Below the pieces are notes generated by a model. That model saw only the letters and a list, made by a program, of their open reading frames with translations. It made no database searches and was not told the origin of the DNA. Below, one piece after another: positions 36,095 to 44,423 of a stretch of DNA of 64,000 bases. Made by a program: the position numbers and the translations under genes. Within the stretch, counting starts at the first letter, position 1. Every line of letters starts with the position of its first letter. Source of the DNA: JAGXLC01 sp964585385 (GTDB lineage Bacteria > Bacteroidota > Bacteroidia > Bacteroidales > UBA12077). The DNA lies in assembly GCA_964585385.1 (NCBI GenBank), contig CAZPDP010000001.1, positions 124,001-188,000 of the forward strand. Reading direction: 5' to 3'.

Positions 36095-36526
36095 TTATTC
36101 ATAGGGGTGAAAATTAAAGGTGAGGCCGCTGATTTCCTGGAAAGTTTCACCTGAATCCAGAATATCGTCATCATCTTCCAGGTAGTGCCATTCAATTTTT
36201 AAATCATGACCGGATTCTTTTAAGCTTTTGCAAAGATGAATCAGCTCAAAAATCATTTTTGAAGAAGCTGTGTTGAAGTATTCAAGTTTAAAAACAACTT
36301 TGGTTGATGATGAAGGGGTTTTAATATAGCGATCTGTCCAGGTGATTATGGGGTTGTATAATTGTTTTGCATTTTCCGGGATAGAGCGTCCTTCCAATTG
36401 TATTACACCTTCTTGCTTATTTAAATAGATTTCGGGAGTTTTTACGGTGCCTTTGATATGCACAGTATCCTGGTCTATTGAATTTTCAAGCTTTTTTATT
36501 AATGCTCTCTGGTTGTTAGGGCTCAT
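36095..36526 (-). CDS. SiaC-family regulatory phosphoprotein (DUF1987), paralogue 3
   Basis: 143 residues. It has the SiaC motifs QLEGRSIPENAKQLYNPI, the phospho-site YFNTASSK with Thr86, and the acidic YLEDDDDILDSGETFQEI. It carries a roughly 25-residue N-terminal extension compared with paralogue 2. It is last in the leftward operon, 24 bases after paralogue 2. It keeps the usual threonine, unlike the copy adjacent to siaB. Confidence 0.88.
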   Translation of the reverse strand: MSPNNQRALIKKLENSIDQDTVHIKGTVKTPEIYLNKQEGVIQLEGRSIPENAKQLYNPIITWTDRYIKTPSSSTKVVFKLEYFNTASSKMIFELIHLCKSLKESGHDLKIEWHYLEDDDDILDSGETFQEISGLTFNFHPYE

Positions 36527-36550
36527 AAGATTGAATTTTACGTTGGTACA

Positions 36551-36946
36551 TTATTCGTAACTAATGAAATTGAACGGGATTTCAGTAATATCTGAATAAT
36601 CCTCGCCTGCTTCCAGCATATCATCATCTTCTTCAAGATAATACCAATCAACATCTAGTTCTTTTCCGTTTTCCTGGATACCCTTTAAATTTTCAATTAT
36701 ATCCATTATCATTTTTGAAGAAGCTGTATTAAAGTATTCAAAATTAAATACAACTTTTGTCTTATCATTTGCTTCTTTAGTATAACTTTCAAGCCACTCC
36801 ATGATGGGACTATAAAATTCCTTTGCGTTTTCAGGTAGTGACCGTCCGGAAAATTCCAACTTACCATTGTCTTTATCAAGTTTGACTGCAGGGGTTGATT
36901 CAGTTGCTTCTACCTGAAAAGTCTGAGGGAAATTATTTTCTGCCAT
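36551..36946 (-). CDS. SiaC-family regulatory phosphoprotein (DUF1987), paralogue 2
   Basis: 131 residues with the family blocks LEFSGRSLPENAKEFYSPIM, YFNTASSK (Thr74) and YLEEDDDMLEAGEDYSDI. It is very similar to paralogue 3, suggesting a local duplication. It lies 24 bases from both its upstream unknown gene and paralogue 3. No kinase is encoded in this operon, so the kinase would have to act from elsewhere, for example the SiaB at 23.9 kb. Confidence 0.88.
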   Translation of the reverse strand: MAENNFPQTFQVEATESTPAVKLDKDNGKLEFSGRSLPENAKEFYSPIMEWLESYTKEANDKTKVVFNFEYFNTASSKMIMDIIENLKGIQENGKELDVDWYYLEEDDDMLEAGEDYSDITEIPFNFISYE

Positions 36947-36970
36947 AATTTTTTAAATTTAATGTTAACT

Positions 36971-37441
36971 CTAATACCCAATTACCCATAAAATTCTTTG
37001 TTCATCAATACATTTTTCGGTTATTCCGATTAAGCCTTCATTAACTTCTATAAGTCTTTTCAAATAATCCTTCCACTTAGATTCCCAGTCTGGTTTGGTT
37101 TTTGATAATTTTTCCAGGAATTCCTCTCCAAGAAAAATATTGCTTATATGTGTTTTTAAATCCTCCAGGCTTTTTATGTTTGTTAAAGTTTCCAGTTTTT
37201 TGGATAATTCATTTTTTAGGGGTACAATTTTTCTCAGATTATACTTCGTTGCTCCGTAAAACTCATATAGTGAATTACTGTTTTCAAAACATTTAATAAA
37301 AAGGTTAAAAACTTCACTTTGCATATAAAAAGATTCCGAATCTCCCTTAATATAATTTTCGTTATCGCCTGTTGTGTTTAGTTCAACAATGTTTAGATAA
37401 TCAGCATCAAATAATTCTATCCTTAGCTGGCAGTGATCCAT
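36971..37441 (-). CDS. Unrecognised 156-residue protein heading the SiaC operon
   Basis: Soluble, with no signal peptide or membrane segment. A beta-rich, acidic N-terminal half (to about residue 65) is followed by a largely helical half with many Lys/Glu residues, ending in a tryptophan-containing strand (RILWVIGY). I recognise no family. One stretch (IVPLKNELSKKLETL, about 72-86) weakly recalls IKPLKNKIELINRL in SiaB, but the ATP-binding glycines are absent. Position as first gene of the two-SiaC operon, with its own full promoter, suggests a partner or regulator of SiaC. Confidence 0.6.
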   Translation of the reverse strand: MDHCQLRIELFDADYLNIVELNTTGDNENYIKGDSESFYMQSEVFNLFIKCFENSNSLYEFYGATKYNLRKIVPLKNELSKKLETLTNIKSLEDLKTHISNIFLGEEFLEKLSKTKPDWESKWKDYLKRLIEVNEGLIGITEKCIDEQRILWVIGY

Positions 37442-37466
37442 ATTATAATCCGCTTTTCCTTTATTC

Positions 37467-37499
37467 CAAATTTATAAAATAAATTTATTTAAATCACAA
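37467..37499 (-). promoter_or_regulatory. Promoter of the 156-residue gene-SiaC-SiaC operon
   Basis: On the minus strand TTG (plus 37497-37499), a 22-base spacer and TAAATTTG (plus 37467-37474) match the Bacteroidota consensus. The start site would be near 37460, giving a leader of about 20 bases. Confidence 0.55.
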
Positions 37500-37691
37500 T
37501 ATTCCGCTTTAAATCTACTTAACTTAACAATCGTTTTATATTATTTGTTTTTAAAAACTAGGCTGATTGGCAAAGAAATATTTCTTCTTAGTAAGAATAT
37601 AGCTAAAGCCATCAGTAACCGTGATGATATGCATATTTAATTTTGTTTAAGTCATTTCATCCTTATTTTACACTTAATTTCAGTATTCCAC

Positions 37692-37733
37692 TGAATCAAT
37701 TCATAAAATTAATCTTTTATTATGAATTATTCA
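37692..37733. promoter_or_regulatory. 42-bp dyad upstream of clpB
   Basis: Arms AATTCATAA (37698-37706) and TTATGAATT (37720-37728) pair perfectly, and TGAAT/ATTCA extend the symmetry outward with a one-base bulge. It lies about 135 bases before the clpB ATG in the divergent spacer. It could be an operator for clpB or for the leftward operon. It is not the CIRCE element. Confidence 0.4.
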
Positions 37734-37851
37734 ACAAACAGCTATCGTGTCAATTTGTCTTCCGGGTACACATTATTATGACAAAATGACTTAATTTTAT
37801 TCTGGGTTTTCTTTGGCAAATCTTTTGATAAAGGTGAAGGGAAGATAAAAC

Positions 37852-37858
37852 AAGGAGG
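37852..37858 (+). promoter_or_regulatory. clpB: Strong Shine-Dalgarno site of clpB
   Basis: AAGGAGG stands 9 bases before the ATG at 37868. Almost no other gene in the window shows such a site, so clpB is unusual in having canonical ribosome recruitment. Confidence 0.7.
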
Positions 37859-37867
37859 AATTTATAT

Positions 37868-40459
37868 ATGAATCTAAATAATTTCACTATAAAATCACAA
37901 GAAGCAATTCAGAAAGCTTTTTCGATAGCCGAAGGTTACCAGAACCAGGCAATAGATAATGGGCATTTGCTTAAAGGTTTGATGAGCGAAGGAGAAAACG
38001 TAATCAATTATTTACTGAAAAAGTTAAATGTAAATACCAGTAATCTTGATGAGGTTTTAAACCGGATTATTGAGTCCTACCCGAAAGTGAGCGGAGGAGA
38101 ACCTTATCTGTCAAACAACGCAAGTAAAACACTCCGTTCTGCAATGAACTATTCCAGCGATATGGGTGATAAATTTGTCTCTATTGAGCACATTTTACTT
38201 GGTTTGTTGCAGGCAGGCGATGATGTATCTCAATTGCTCAAGGATAACGGAGTAAATGAAAAAGAGTTAAAGAAAGCCATTGATGAGTTGAGACAGGGAT
38301 CAAAGGTTGATAGTCAAAGCGCTGAGGATAAATTCGATGCGCTTAACCGTTTTGCCATAAATTTGATTGAAAGCGCCAGGAATAATAAGCTCGACCCGGT
38401 AATTGGCAGGGATGATGAGATCAGGCGAATTTTACAGATTTTATCACGAAGAACCAAGAATAATCCTGTCCTCATTGGCGATGCAGGAGTTGGGAAGACT
38501 GCTATTGCCGAAGGTATAGCTCATCGTATTGTAAGTGGTGATGTGCCTGAAAATCTAAAAAGCAAACAAATATTTGCTCTTGACATGGGTGCTTTGATTG
38601 CAGGTGCCAAGTATAAAGGTGAGTTTGAAGAGAGATTGAAAGCAGTAGTCAAGGAAGTAGTTTCATCTGAAGGGGAGATTATTCTGTTTATAGATGAAAT
38701 TCACACACTTGTTGGGGCAGGAAAATCAGAAGGTGCTATGGATGCAGCCAATATTTTAAAACCAGCACTGGCAAGAGGTGAGTTACGTGCAATTGGAGCT
38801 ACGACACTGAATGAATATCAAAAATATTTTGAGCAGGATAAAGCTCTTGAGCGGCGTTTCCAAAAGGTTATCATTGACGAACCGGATGAGATGAGCTCTA
38901 TTTCAATTTTACGAGGAATTAAGGAACGCTATGAGTCTCATCATAAAGTCAGGATAAAAGATGACGCAATTATTGCCGCTGTGGAACTTTCTAAGCGTTA
39001 CATAACCGACCGCTTCTTACCTGACAAGGCCATTGATTTAATAGACGAAGCCGCTTCCAAGTTAAGGCTTGAAATGAATTCGGTTCCTGAAAGCATTGAT
39101 GATATAGAGCGTAAGATAAAGCAGCTTGAAATTGAAAGGGAAGCCATAAAACGGGAAGGAGGTCAGAAGAAGTCCAAAGAGCTTGACGAACAGATAGCCA
39201 ATTTAAAGGATGAACGGAATCAGCTTCGTTCCAAATGGGAATCAGAACGAAACATTATTGATCAGATTCAAAAAAGAAAAGAAGAGATTGAGCATTATAA
39301 GCATGAAGCTGAAGTAGCTGAACGTGATGGAGAATACGGAAAAGTTGCGGAATTACGCTACGGAAAAATTAAAGAAACTGAAGAAGAGGTAAATCGTTTG
39401 CATGAGGAATTAGCTTCATTACAGAAAGAAGAGGCTCTTATTAAAGAAGAGGTTGATGATGAAGATATTGCTGAGGTTGTCGCCCGCTGGACAGGCATCC
39501 CGGTTAGCCGGATGTTACAAAGTGAAAAGGAAAAGCTTCTAAAACTGGAGGATGAGTTACATAAGCGTGTTGTAGGCCAGGATGAAGCCATTCAGGTAGT
39601 TTCTGATGCAGTGCGAAGAAGCCGGGCTGGTTTGCAGGATGCCAAAAGGCCGATTGGCTCGTTTATTTTTCTCGGTACAACTGGTGTTGGGAAAACCGAA
39701 CTGGCAAGAGCCCTTGCTGAGTTTCTTTTCGATGACGAAAACATGATGACCCGTATTGATATGTCTGAATACCAGGAAAGACACAGTGTGTCAAGGTTGG
39801 TCGGAGCACCCCCGGGATATGTAGGCTATGATGAAGGTGGACAACTGACTGAATCAGTGAGAAGAAAGCCTTACTCCGTAATATTGCTTGATGAAATAGA
39901 AAAAGCCCATTCAGATGTTTTTAATATCCTGCTACAAGTATTGGATGATGGAAGATTAACAGATAATAAAGGTCGTACTGCTGATTTTAAGAATACAATA
40001 ATCATAATGACGTCCAATGTCGGTTCTCATATAATTCAGCAGAAAATAGATGAAATTACGGATGAAAACAGAAAGAAAGTTTTGGAGAATCTGAGGGATG
40101 AAGTATTTCAGTTGCTTAAGCAATCCATCAGACCAGAGTTTCTTAACCGGCTGGATGAAATCGTAATGTTCGCTCCGCTTACAAAAGAGCAGTTGCATGA
40201 TATTGTTAAGCTGCAATTTAATTTGTATTCAAAAATGCTTAAGAAGCAGCAAATTGATATTGAGGTAACCGACAGCGCAGTGGAACATATTGCTGATAGA
40301 GGTTATGACCCGCATTATGGTGCAAGGCCTGTTAAGAGGGTGATTCAAAAGAGCGTGATTAATGAATTGTCCAAAGAGATATTAATGGGCAATATTGATA
40401 AAGATAAACCTGTCAAAGTTGATTACGATGGAAATAATATAGCCTTCAGGAACGAATAA
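37868..40459 (+). CDS. clpB: ATP-dependent disaggregase ClpB
   Basis: 863 residues, working with DnaK to resolubilise aggregated proteins. Order: N-domain with two Clp repeats (1-145), AAA1 with Walker A GDAGVGKTAIAEG from residue 204, the coiled-coil middle domain (about 405-525, Glu/Lys/Arg rich), AAA2 with Walker A GTTGVGKTELARAL from residue 603 and DEIEKAHSDVFN, and the C-terminal small domain. All motifs are intact. It ends in a strong terminator. It has a rare strong SD sequence and a dyad upstream, suggesting tight stress control. Confidence 0.98.
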   Translation: MNLNNFTIKSQEAIQKAFSIAEGYQNQAIDNGHLLKGLMSEGENVINYLLKKLNVNTSNLDEVLNRIIESYPKVSGGEPYLSNNASKTLRSAMNYSSDMGDKFVSIEHILLGLLQAGDDVSQLLKDNGVNEKELKKAIDELRQGSKVDSQSAEDKFDALNRFAINLIESARNNKLDPVIGRDDEIRRILQILSRRTKNNPVLIGDAGVGKTAIAEGIAHRIVSGDVPENLKSKQIFALDMGALIAGAKYKGEFEERLKAVVKEVVSSEGEIILFIDEIHTLVGAGKSEGAMDAANILKPALARGELRAIGATTLNEYQKYFEQDKALERRFQKVIIDEPDEMSSISILRGIKERYESHHKVRIKDDAIIAAVELSKRYITDRFLPDKAIDLIDEAASKLRLEMNSVPESIDDIERKIKQLEIEREAIKREGGQKKSKELDEQIANLKDERNQLRSKWESERNIIDQIQKRKEEIEHYKHEAEVAERDGEYGKVAELRYGKIKETEEEVNRLHEELASLQKEEALIKEEVDDEDIAEVVARWTGIPVSRMLQSEKEKLLKLEDELHKRVVGQDEAIQVVSDAVRRSRAGLQDAKRPIGSFIFLGTTGVGKTELARALAEFLFDDENMMTRIDMSEYQERHSVSRLVGAPPGYVGYDEGGQLTESVRRKPYSVILLDEIEKAHSDVFNILLQVLDDGRLTDNKGRTADFKNTIIIMTSNVGSHIIQQKIDEITDENRKKVLENLRDEVFQLLKQSIRPEFLNRLDEIVMFAPLTKEQLHDIVKLQFNLYSKMLKKQQIDIEVTDSAVEHIADRGYDPHYGARPVKRVIQKSVINELSKEILMGNIDKDKPVKVDYDGNNIAFRNE

Positions 40460-40473
40460 AGGAGTATAAAAAT

Positions 40474-40508
40474 AAAAGCCGCTTCCCCGAATGAAAGCGG
40501 CTTTTATT
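40474..40508 (+). terminator. Rho-independent terminator after clpB
   Basis: An 11-bp stem (AAAAGCCGCTT at 40474-40484 with AAGCGGCTTTT at 40495-40505) with a GC core and a T-run. The convergent STAS gene ends 17 bases further on, so it may serve both directions. Confidence 0.85.
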
Positions 40509-40524
40509 TATTGTTGAATATCTT

Positions 40525-40863
40525 TTAATTAAAGCTGTTGACACAATCGTCAATTCCGTCGTGTATTTCAAATACATTGTGTAATTGCAGCAATTTCACC
40601 AATTCCATTACATCCGGCGAAATATTACATATCTTGAAGGTACTGTCATTGTTTTTAGCATTTCTTAAAATTGATAATAAAGCGCCAAAACCAGAACTAT
40701 CAATATATTCAATGCCCTCAAGATTTAGAATAATTTTTTTACCCGGTTTGTTTAGGTATTGAGCAATTTCTTCTTTTAATGACTGCGCAACAAGAATGTT
40801 TAGCTTACTGACATTTTCGAATGACAATATTTCAATCCCATTTCTTGTTTCACTTTTTAACAT
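40525..40863 (-). CDS. STAS-domain anti-sigma-factor antagonist 2
   Basis: 112 residues, compact STAS fold, phospho-acceptor motif IEYIDSSGFGALL (Asp55-Ser56-Ser57-Gly58). It is similar in layout to the STAS protein at 28.4 kb but lacks its charged tail. It stands alone, convergent with clpB, with a minus-strand TAAATTTG element (40924-40931) about 60 bases upstream. Confidence 0.9.
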   Translation of the reverse strand: MLKSETRNGIEILSFENVSKLNILVAQSLKEEIAQYLNKPGKKIILNLEGIEYIDSSGFGALLSILRNAKNNDSTFKICNISPDVMELVKLLQLHNVFEIHDGIDDCVNSFN

Positions 40864-40923
40864 ATAGTTTATATTTTAGGTTAGTAAATAGATATATTTT
40901 CAGAATACTGAACACGTATATTG

Positions 40924-40931
40924 CAAATTTA
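40924..40931 (-). promoter_or_regulatory. Candidate -7 element of the STAS gene
   Basis: TAAATTTG on the minus strand, 61 bases before the start codon. No TTG is seen at the right spacing upstream. Confidence 0.3.
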
Positions 40932-41066
40932 GCAATAATTTTATGATTAAATGTTAAAAATATGATTTTCTTTTAACAGCAAAATTGATTTCCAGTCATT
41001 TCATTGTGCAATTTAAGAAAAAAACTAAGAAAACAAAAACCCCTAAAAAAGTTATTCCTTCCATTT

Positions 41067-41099
41067 TTGCTTTCAGTAGTACCGAATTTTTTATATTTT
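41067..41099 (+). promoter_or_regulatory. Candidate promoter of the TPR-PorE-like gene pair
   Basis: TTG (41067-41069), 22-base spacer, TATATTTT (41092-41099), one base off the TAnnTTTG consensus. The leader would be about 40 bases. Confidence 0.4.
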
Positions 41100-41146
41100 T
41101 ACAATTTATTGATAATTCTCAGGACACCTAATTAAATACCTTACAT

Positions 41147-42172
41147 ATGAAATTCTTTTCATCGCTTTTAGCCGCTCTTCTTGTTTGTGCTTTAAGTATT
41201 AATGCCCAGGTTGAATCCAAAGAAGCTAAGAAAATATTCAATAATGCTGTTGTTCTCATTACTCAACAAGAATATAAGCAGGCACAGGTTTTGCTGAAAG
41301 AAGCCATTTTTATTTCACCAGAATTTGCACGAGCTTATCTGGAAAGCGGAAAGCTAAACCTCAGAGATCAGAATGTTAAGCAAGCCAAAACTGACATTAA
41401 AAAAGCCCTTGAGCTAAATCCTTCATTGGGAGAGGCTTTTTTTTACAGAGGATATATTAATTATCATGAGAAAAATTATGAAACAGCCATTGAAAGTTTC
41501 ACTCAGGCCATCCAGGAAAATTATAAAGAACCTGAGACATACTATTTCAGGGGGTTAGCAAATTTTAAACTTGAAGATTTTAGTAATGCTATTATGAATT
41601 TTACTATGGCTATAGATTCAAAGTACGACTTTTATCAAGCTTATCATGACAGGGGCAGTGCAAAATTACAAACCGGGGATTATCAGGGAGCCATCAGAGA
41701 CTTTGAGACGACTCTGCAATATCAGGCAGAATTACCGGAAGTTTACAATAATTTAGGCAATGCTAAATTGAAATTAGCCGATTACCAGGGCGCCATTGAA
41801 AATTTTACAAATGCAATCAATAAAAGCCCTAATTACTTTGAGGCTTATATAAACCGGGGAATTGCTAAGATGTACCTGGAAAAATATACCCCTTCAATTA
41901 ATGATTTTAAAAAAGCCCTTAAGATTGAGAAGAACAATTATAAGGCATTTATTAATCTTGGAATTGTATACATTAAACAAGGGAAATATGATGAAGCCAT
42001 TCAACAGTTTGAAGAAGCAATGAAAATAGATCAGGAAAGAGGGGAGGCTTATCTGAACAGAGGAATGGCACTGGAATATCAGGGGAAATTTGAAGAAGCC
42101 TGCAAGGACTGGATGATGGCTAAAGAGCTTGGCCTGGAAAAGGCAGATGAATTTTTAAAAGATTGCAACTAG
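41147..42172 (+). CDS. Secreted tetratricopeptide-repeat protein
   Basis: 341 residues with a signal peptide (LLAALLVCALSINAQ) followed by about nine TPR units in series, each with the A-x-x-x-[FY]-x-x-A-[IL]-x-x-[FY] pattern, for example KNYETAIESFTQAIQENYKE and GKYDEAIQQFEEAMKIDQ. The whole mature protein is a helical solenoid for protein-protein contacts in the periplasm. It precedes the PorE-like gene by 29 bases, so the two probably act together at the envelope. Confidence 0.88.
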   Translation: MKFFSSLLAALLVCALSINAQVESKEAKKIFNNAVVLITQQEYKQAQVLLKEAIFISPEFARAYLESGKLNLRDQNVKQAKTDIKKALELNPSLGEAFFYRGYINYHEKNYETAIESFTQAIQENYKEPETYYFRGLANFKLEDFSNAIMNFTMAIDSKYDFYQAYHDRGSAKLQTGDYQGAIRDFETTLQYQAELPEVYNNLGNAKLKLADYQGAIENFTNAINKSPNYFEAYINRGIAKMYLEKYTPSINDFKKALKIEKNNYKAFINLGIVYIKQGKYDEAIQQFEEAMKIDQERGEAYLNRGMALEYQGKFEEACKDWMMAKELGLEKADEFLKDCN

Positions 42173-42201
42173 AACTCAAATTACTACAAATAATATAGCT
42201 C

Positions 42202-44283
42202 ATGAATAATATGGCTAAACACACCACAATAATTTTATTTGTTTTTTTATTTTCTTCATTATCAGCTATTTCACAAAAGGATATAAGAATTAAAAGAAGT
42301 AATTTTAAATTGGAAAATACCGGAGGATTTCGTTTAGCATGGAAACATATCCGCCAGGGGAATAATTATTATGAGAAAGGAACCGGGTTTTTTGATGAAG
42401 CGCTGGAAAAATACAAGATGGCCTATCGGTATAACCCTGATAATGCAGCTTTGAACTATAAAATGGGAGTTTGCTATTTGTCTTTGAGAAAAAATAAGGA
42501 GGCAATTGACGTCTTTAATAAAGCCCTTTCAGAGGATGAAGAGGTGGCTATAGATATCTACTATTTACTGGCTAGAGCCTATCATTTGAATTACCAATTT
42601 GAAAATGCAGTAAGAAATTATCAAAAGTGTCTTGAGGCTGATATTATAAAAAAACTGGACTATACAAAAGAAGATATCAATGTATATATTAGGCAGTGTA
42701 ATAGCGGTAAAGAACTTATGAAAGAACCCGTAAGAGCAAATATCAATAACCTGGGGGGTAATATTAACTCGGAATATGATGAGTATGGTCCTGTTTTGCA
42801 TTACGGTGATTCAATCCTTTATTTTACTTCCAGAAGAAAGCACGAGGATAATGATGAACGCTGGCTTGGTGATCATAAATTTTATTCCGACATCTTCCGG
42901 TCTTTCAAAGTTAACGGAAAATGGGGAAAAGCGAAACTAGTTCCGAAAGACCTTCGGTCTGATGCTAATGATGCTGTACTGGATATAACAAAAGACCCGG
43001 AGAGAATTTATGTTTACCTGGGAGATAAACATGGGGGCGATATTTATTATTATGAAAAGAAAAATGATAGTTGGAAAGGACCCAAAAAATTTTCAGGAAT
43101 GATTAATACCAGGGACAAGGAATCTTCCATAAGTTTTACAAAAGACGGAAGAACCCTGTATTTTGTTTCTGATTTGGATGAAGAATCCATTGGAAAAAAA
43201 GATATATTTTTCAGTCAGCTAAATGAAAAAGATAAGTGGATGTACCCCATGAACCTTGGCGGTCTGATAAATACATCGCTTAATGAAGAGGGTGTTTATA
43301 TCAATGATACGGAAGATATACTTTATTTTAGTTCTCAGGGACATAACTCGATGGGCGGATACGATATGTTTTATTCTGAAAGAGATGTGGACGGAAACTG
43401 GAAAGAGCCGGTTAATATGGGATACCCGATAAACACCCCCTACGATGATTTGCTTTTCCGGATTATTGATGAAAAAGGTAAGAAAGCATATTATTCTTCA
43501 ATTCGTGAAGATTCTTACGGGCAGCGAGACCTTTATGAAATTATTTTCCTGGGTGAAGAAAAAGAAATGTTGACAATGGAATCTCTTGATTTGATACTCT
43601 GGGAAACAAATCCCGATTCATCACTAATCTTCAAAACACCTGAAAAGCTGGCTATTGATACAACGATTTATCTGGTGGGCAATGTGCTGGACAGCATTAA
43701 CGAAATAGGTGTGAAATCCAGAATACAGATTGTTGATAATGAAAAAAATAAGATTATCTCAACTTACATTACCGATACATTGGGTAACTTCACAATAAAA
43801 CTTCCGGAAAAGAAGAAGTATGGGGTGGAAGTGACTGCAAGAGAATATCTTTTCTTTGCAGATAACCTGGATTTAAACCAGATGGAAATTACAAATGATA
43901 CGGTTTACCAGGATTTTTACCTCGATAAGGTTGAAATAGGGAAAAAAGTTGTCCTTGAAAATATTTACTTCGAAACCAGTAGCGATAAACTGAAATCTGA
44001 ATCTTATCCTGAACTTGAACGTGTAGTGAAGCTTCTGAAAAATAATCCGAGTATAAGACTTGAAATTTCAGGGCATACAGATAACGTCGGCTCATACCTT
44101 GTCAATAAAAGGCTTTCTGAAGCACGTGCAAAGAGTGTTGTGAATTACCTTGTTGAAAAAGGGATTGACCGGAGCAAACTGGAATACAAGGGATATAGTT
44201 TTACTGAGCCCATTGCACCCAATGATACACCAGCAGGAAGACAGAAAAACAGACGTGTTGAATTCGAAGTACTGGAGAAATAA
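42202..44283 (+). CDS. PorE-like OmpA-family protein (TPR, PD40 propeller, CRD, OmpA-C)
   Basis: 693 residues. Signal peptide (IILFVFLFSSLSAISQ), TPR region (about 35-165), WD40-like/PD40 propeller repeats (about 185-450; LYFVSDLDEES, ILYFSSQGHNSMGGYDMF), a carboxypeptidase-regulatory-like beta sandwich (about 490-565), and a C-terminal OmpA domain binding peptidoglycan (ISGHTDNVGSYLVNKRLSEA, about 585-693). This is the layout of PorE, a periplasmic scaffold of the type IX secretion system, though PorE is a lipoprotein and no lipobox Cys is seen here. Other Bacteroidota OmpA paralogues share this order, so a T9SS role is inference. Confidence 0.82.
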   Translation: MNNMAKHTTIILFVFLFSSLSAISQKDIRIKRSNFKLENTGGFRLAWKHIRQGNNYYEKGTGFFDEALEKYKMAYRYNPDNAALNYKMGVCYLSLRKNKEAIDVFNKALSEDEEVAIDIYYLLARAYHLNYQFENAVRNYQKCLEADIIKKLDYTKEDINVYIRQCNSGKELMKEPVRANINNLGGNINSEYDEYGPVLHYGDSILYFTSRRKHEDNDERWLGDHKFYSDIFRSFKVNGKWGKAKLVPKDLRSDANDAVLDITKDPERIYVYLGDKHGGDIYYYEKKNDSWKGPKKFSGMINTRDKESSISFTKDGRTLYFVSDLDEESIGKKDIFFSQLNEKDKWMYPMNLGGLINTSLNEEGVYINDTEDILYFSSQGHNSMGGYDMFYSERDVDGNWKEPVNMGYPINTPYDDLLFRIIDEKGKKAYYSSIREDSYGQRDLYEIIFLGEEKEMLTMESLDLILWETNPDSSLIFKTPEKLAIDTTIYLVGNVLDSINEIGVKSRIQIVDNEKNKIISTYITDTLGNFTIKLPEKKKYGVEVTAREYLFFADNLDLNQMEITNDTVYQDFYLDKVEIGKKVVLENIYFETSSDKLKSESYPELERVVKLLKNNPSIRLEISGHTDNVGSYLVNKRLSEARAKSVVNYLVEKGIDRSKLEYKGYSFTEPIAPNDTPAGRQKNRRVEFEVLEK

Positions 44284-44310
44284 AAACAGATATTTTTATC
44301 CTTAAATTAT

Positions 44311-44345
44311 AGAAAGAGAAACCTCACTGGTTTCTCTTTTCTTTT
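44311..44345 (+). terminator. Rho-independent terminator after the PorE-like gene
   Basis: An 11-bp stem (AAAGAGAAACC at 44313-44323 with GGTTTCTCTTT at 44329-44339), loop TCACT, followed by T-rich sequence. Confidence 0.8.
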
Positions 44346-44423
44346 GATTACAGATTCTAAGCCCGAAGTTTTCAAAAAATTATTAGTTTTGTCCAAGCTT
44401 TTAATCAAACACAAAATAATACT

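Noticed and set aside
37868..37900. CIRCE element upstream of clpB
   Set aside because: No TTAGCACTC-N9-GAGTGCTAA pattern; only the unrelated AT-rich dyad is present.
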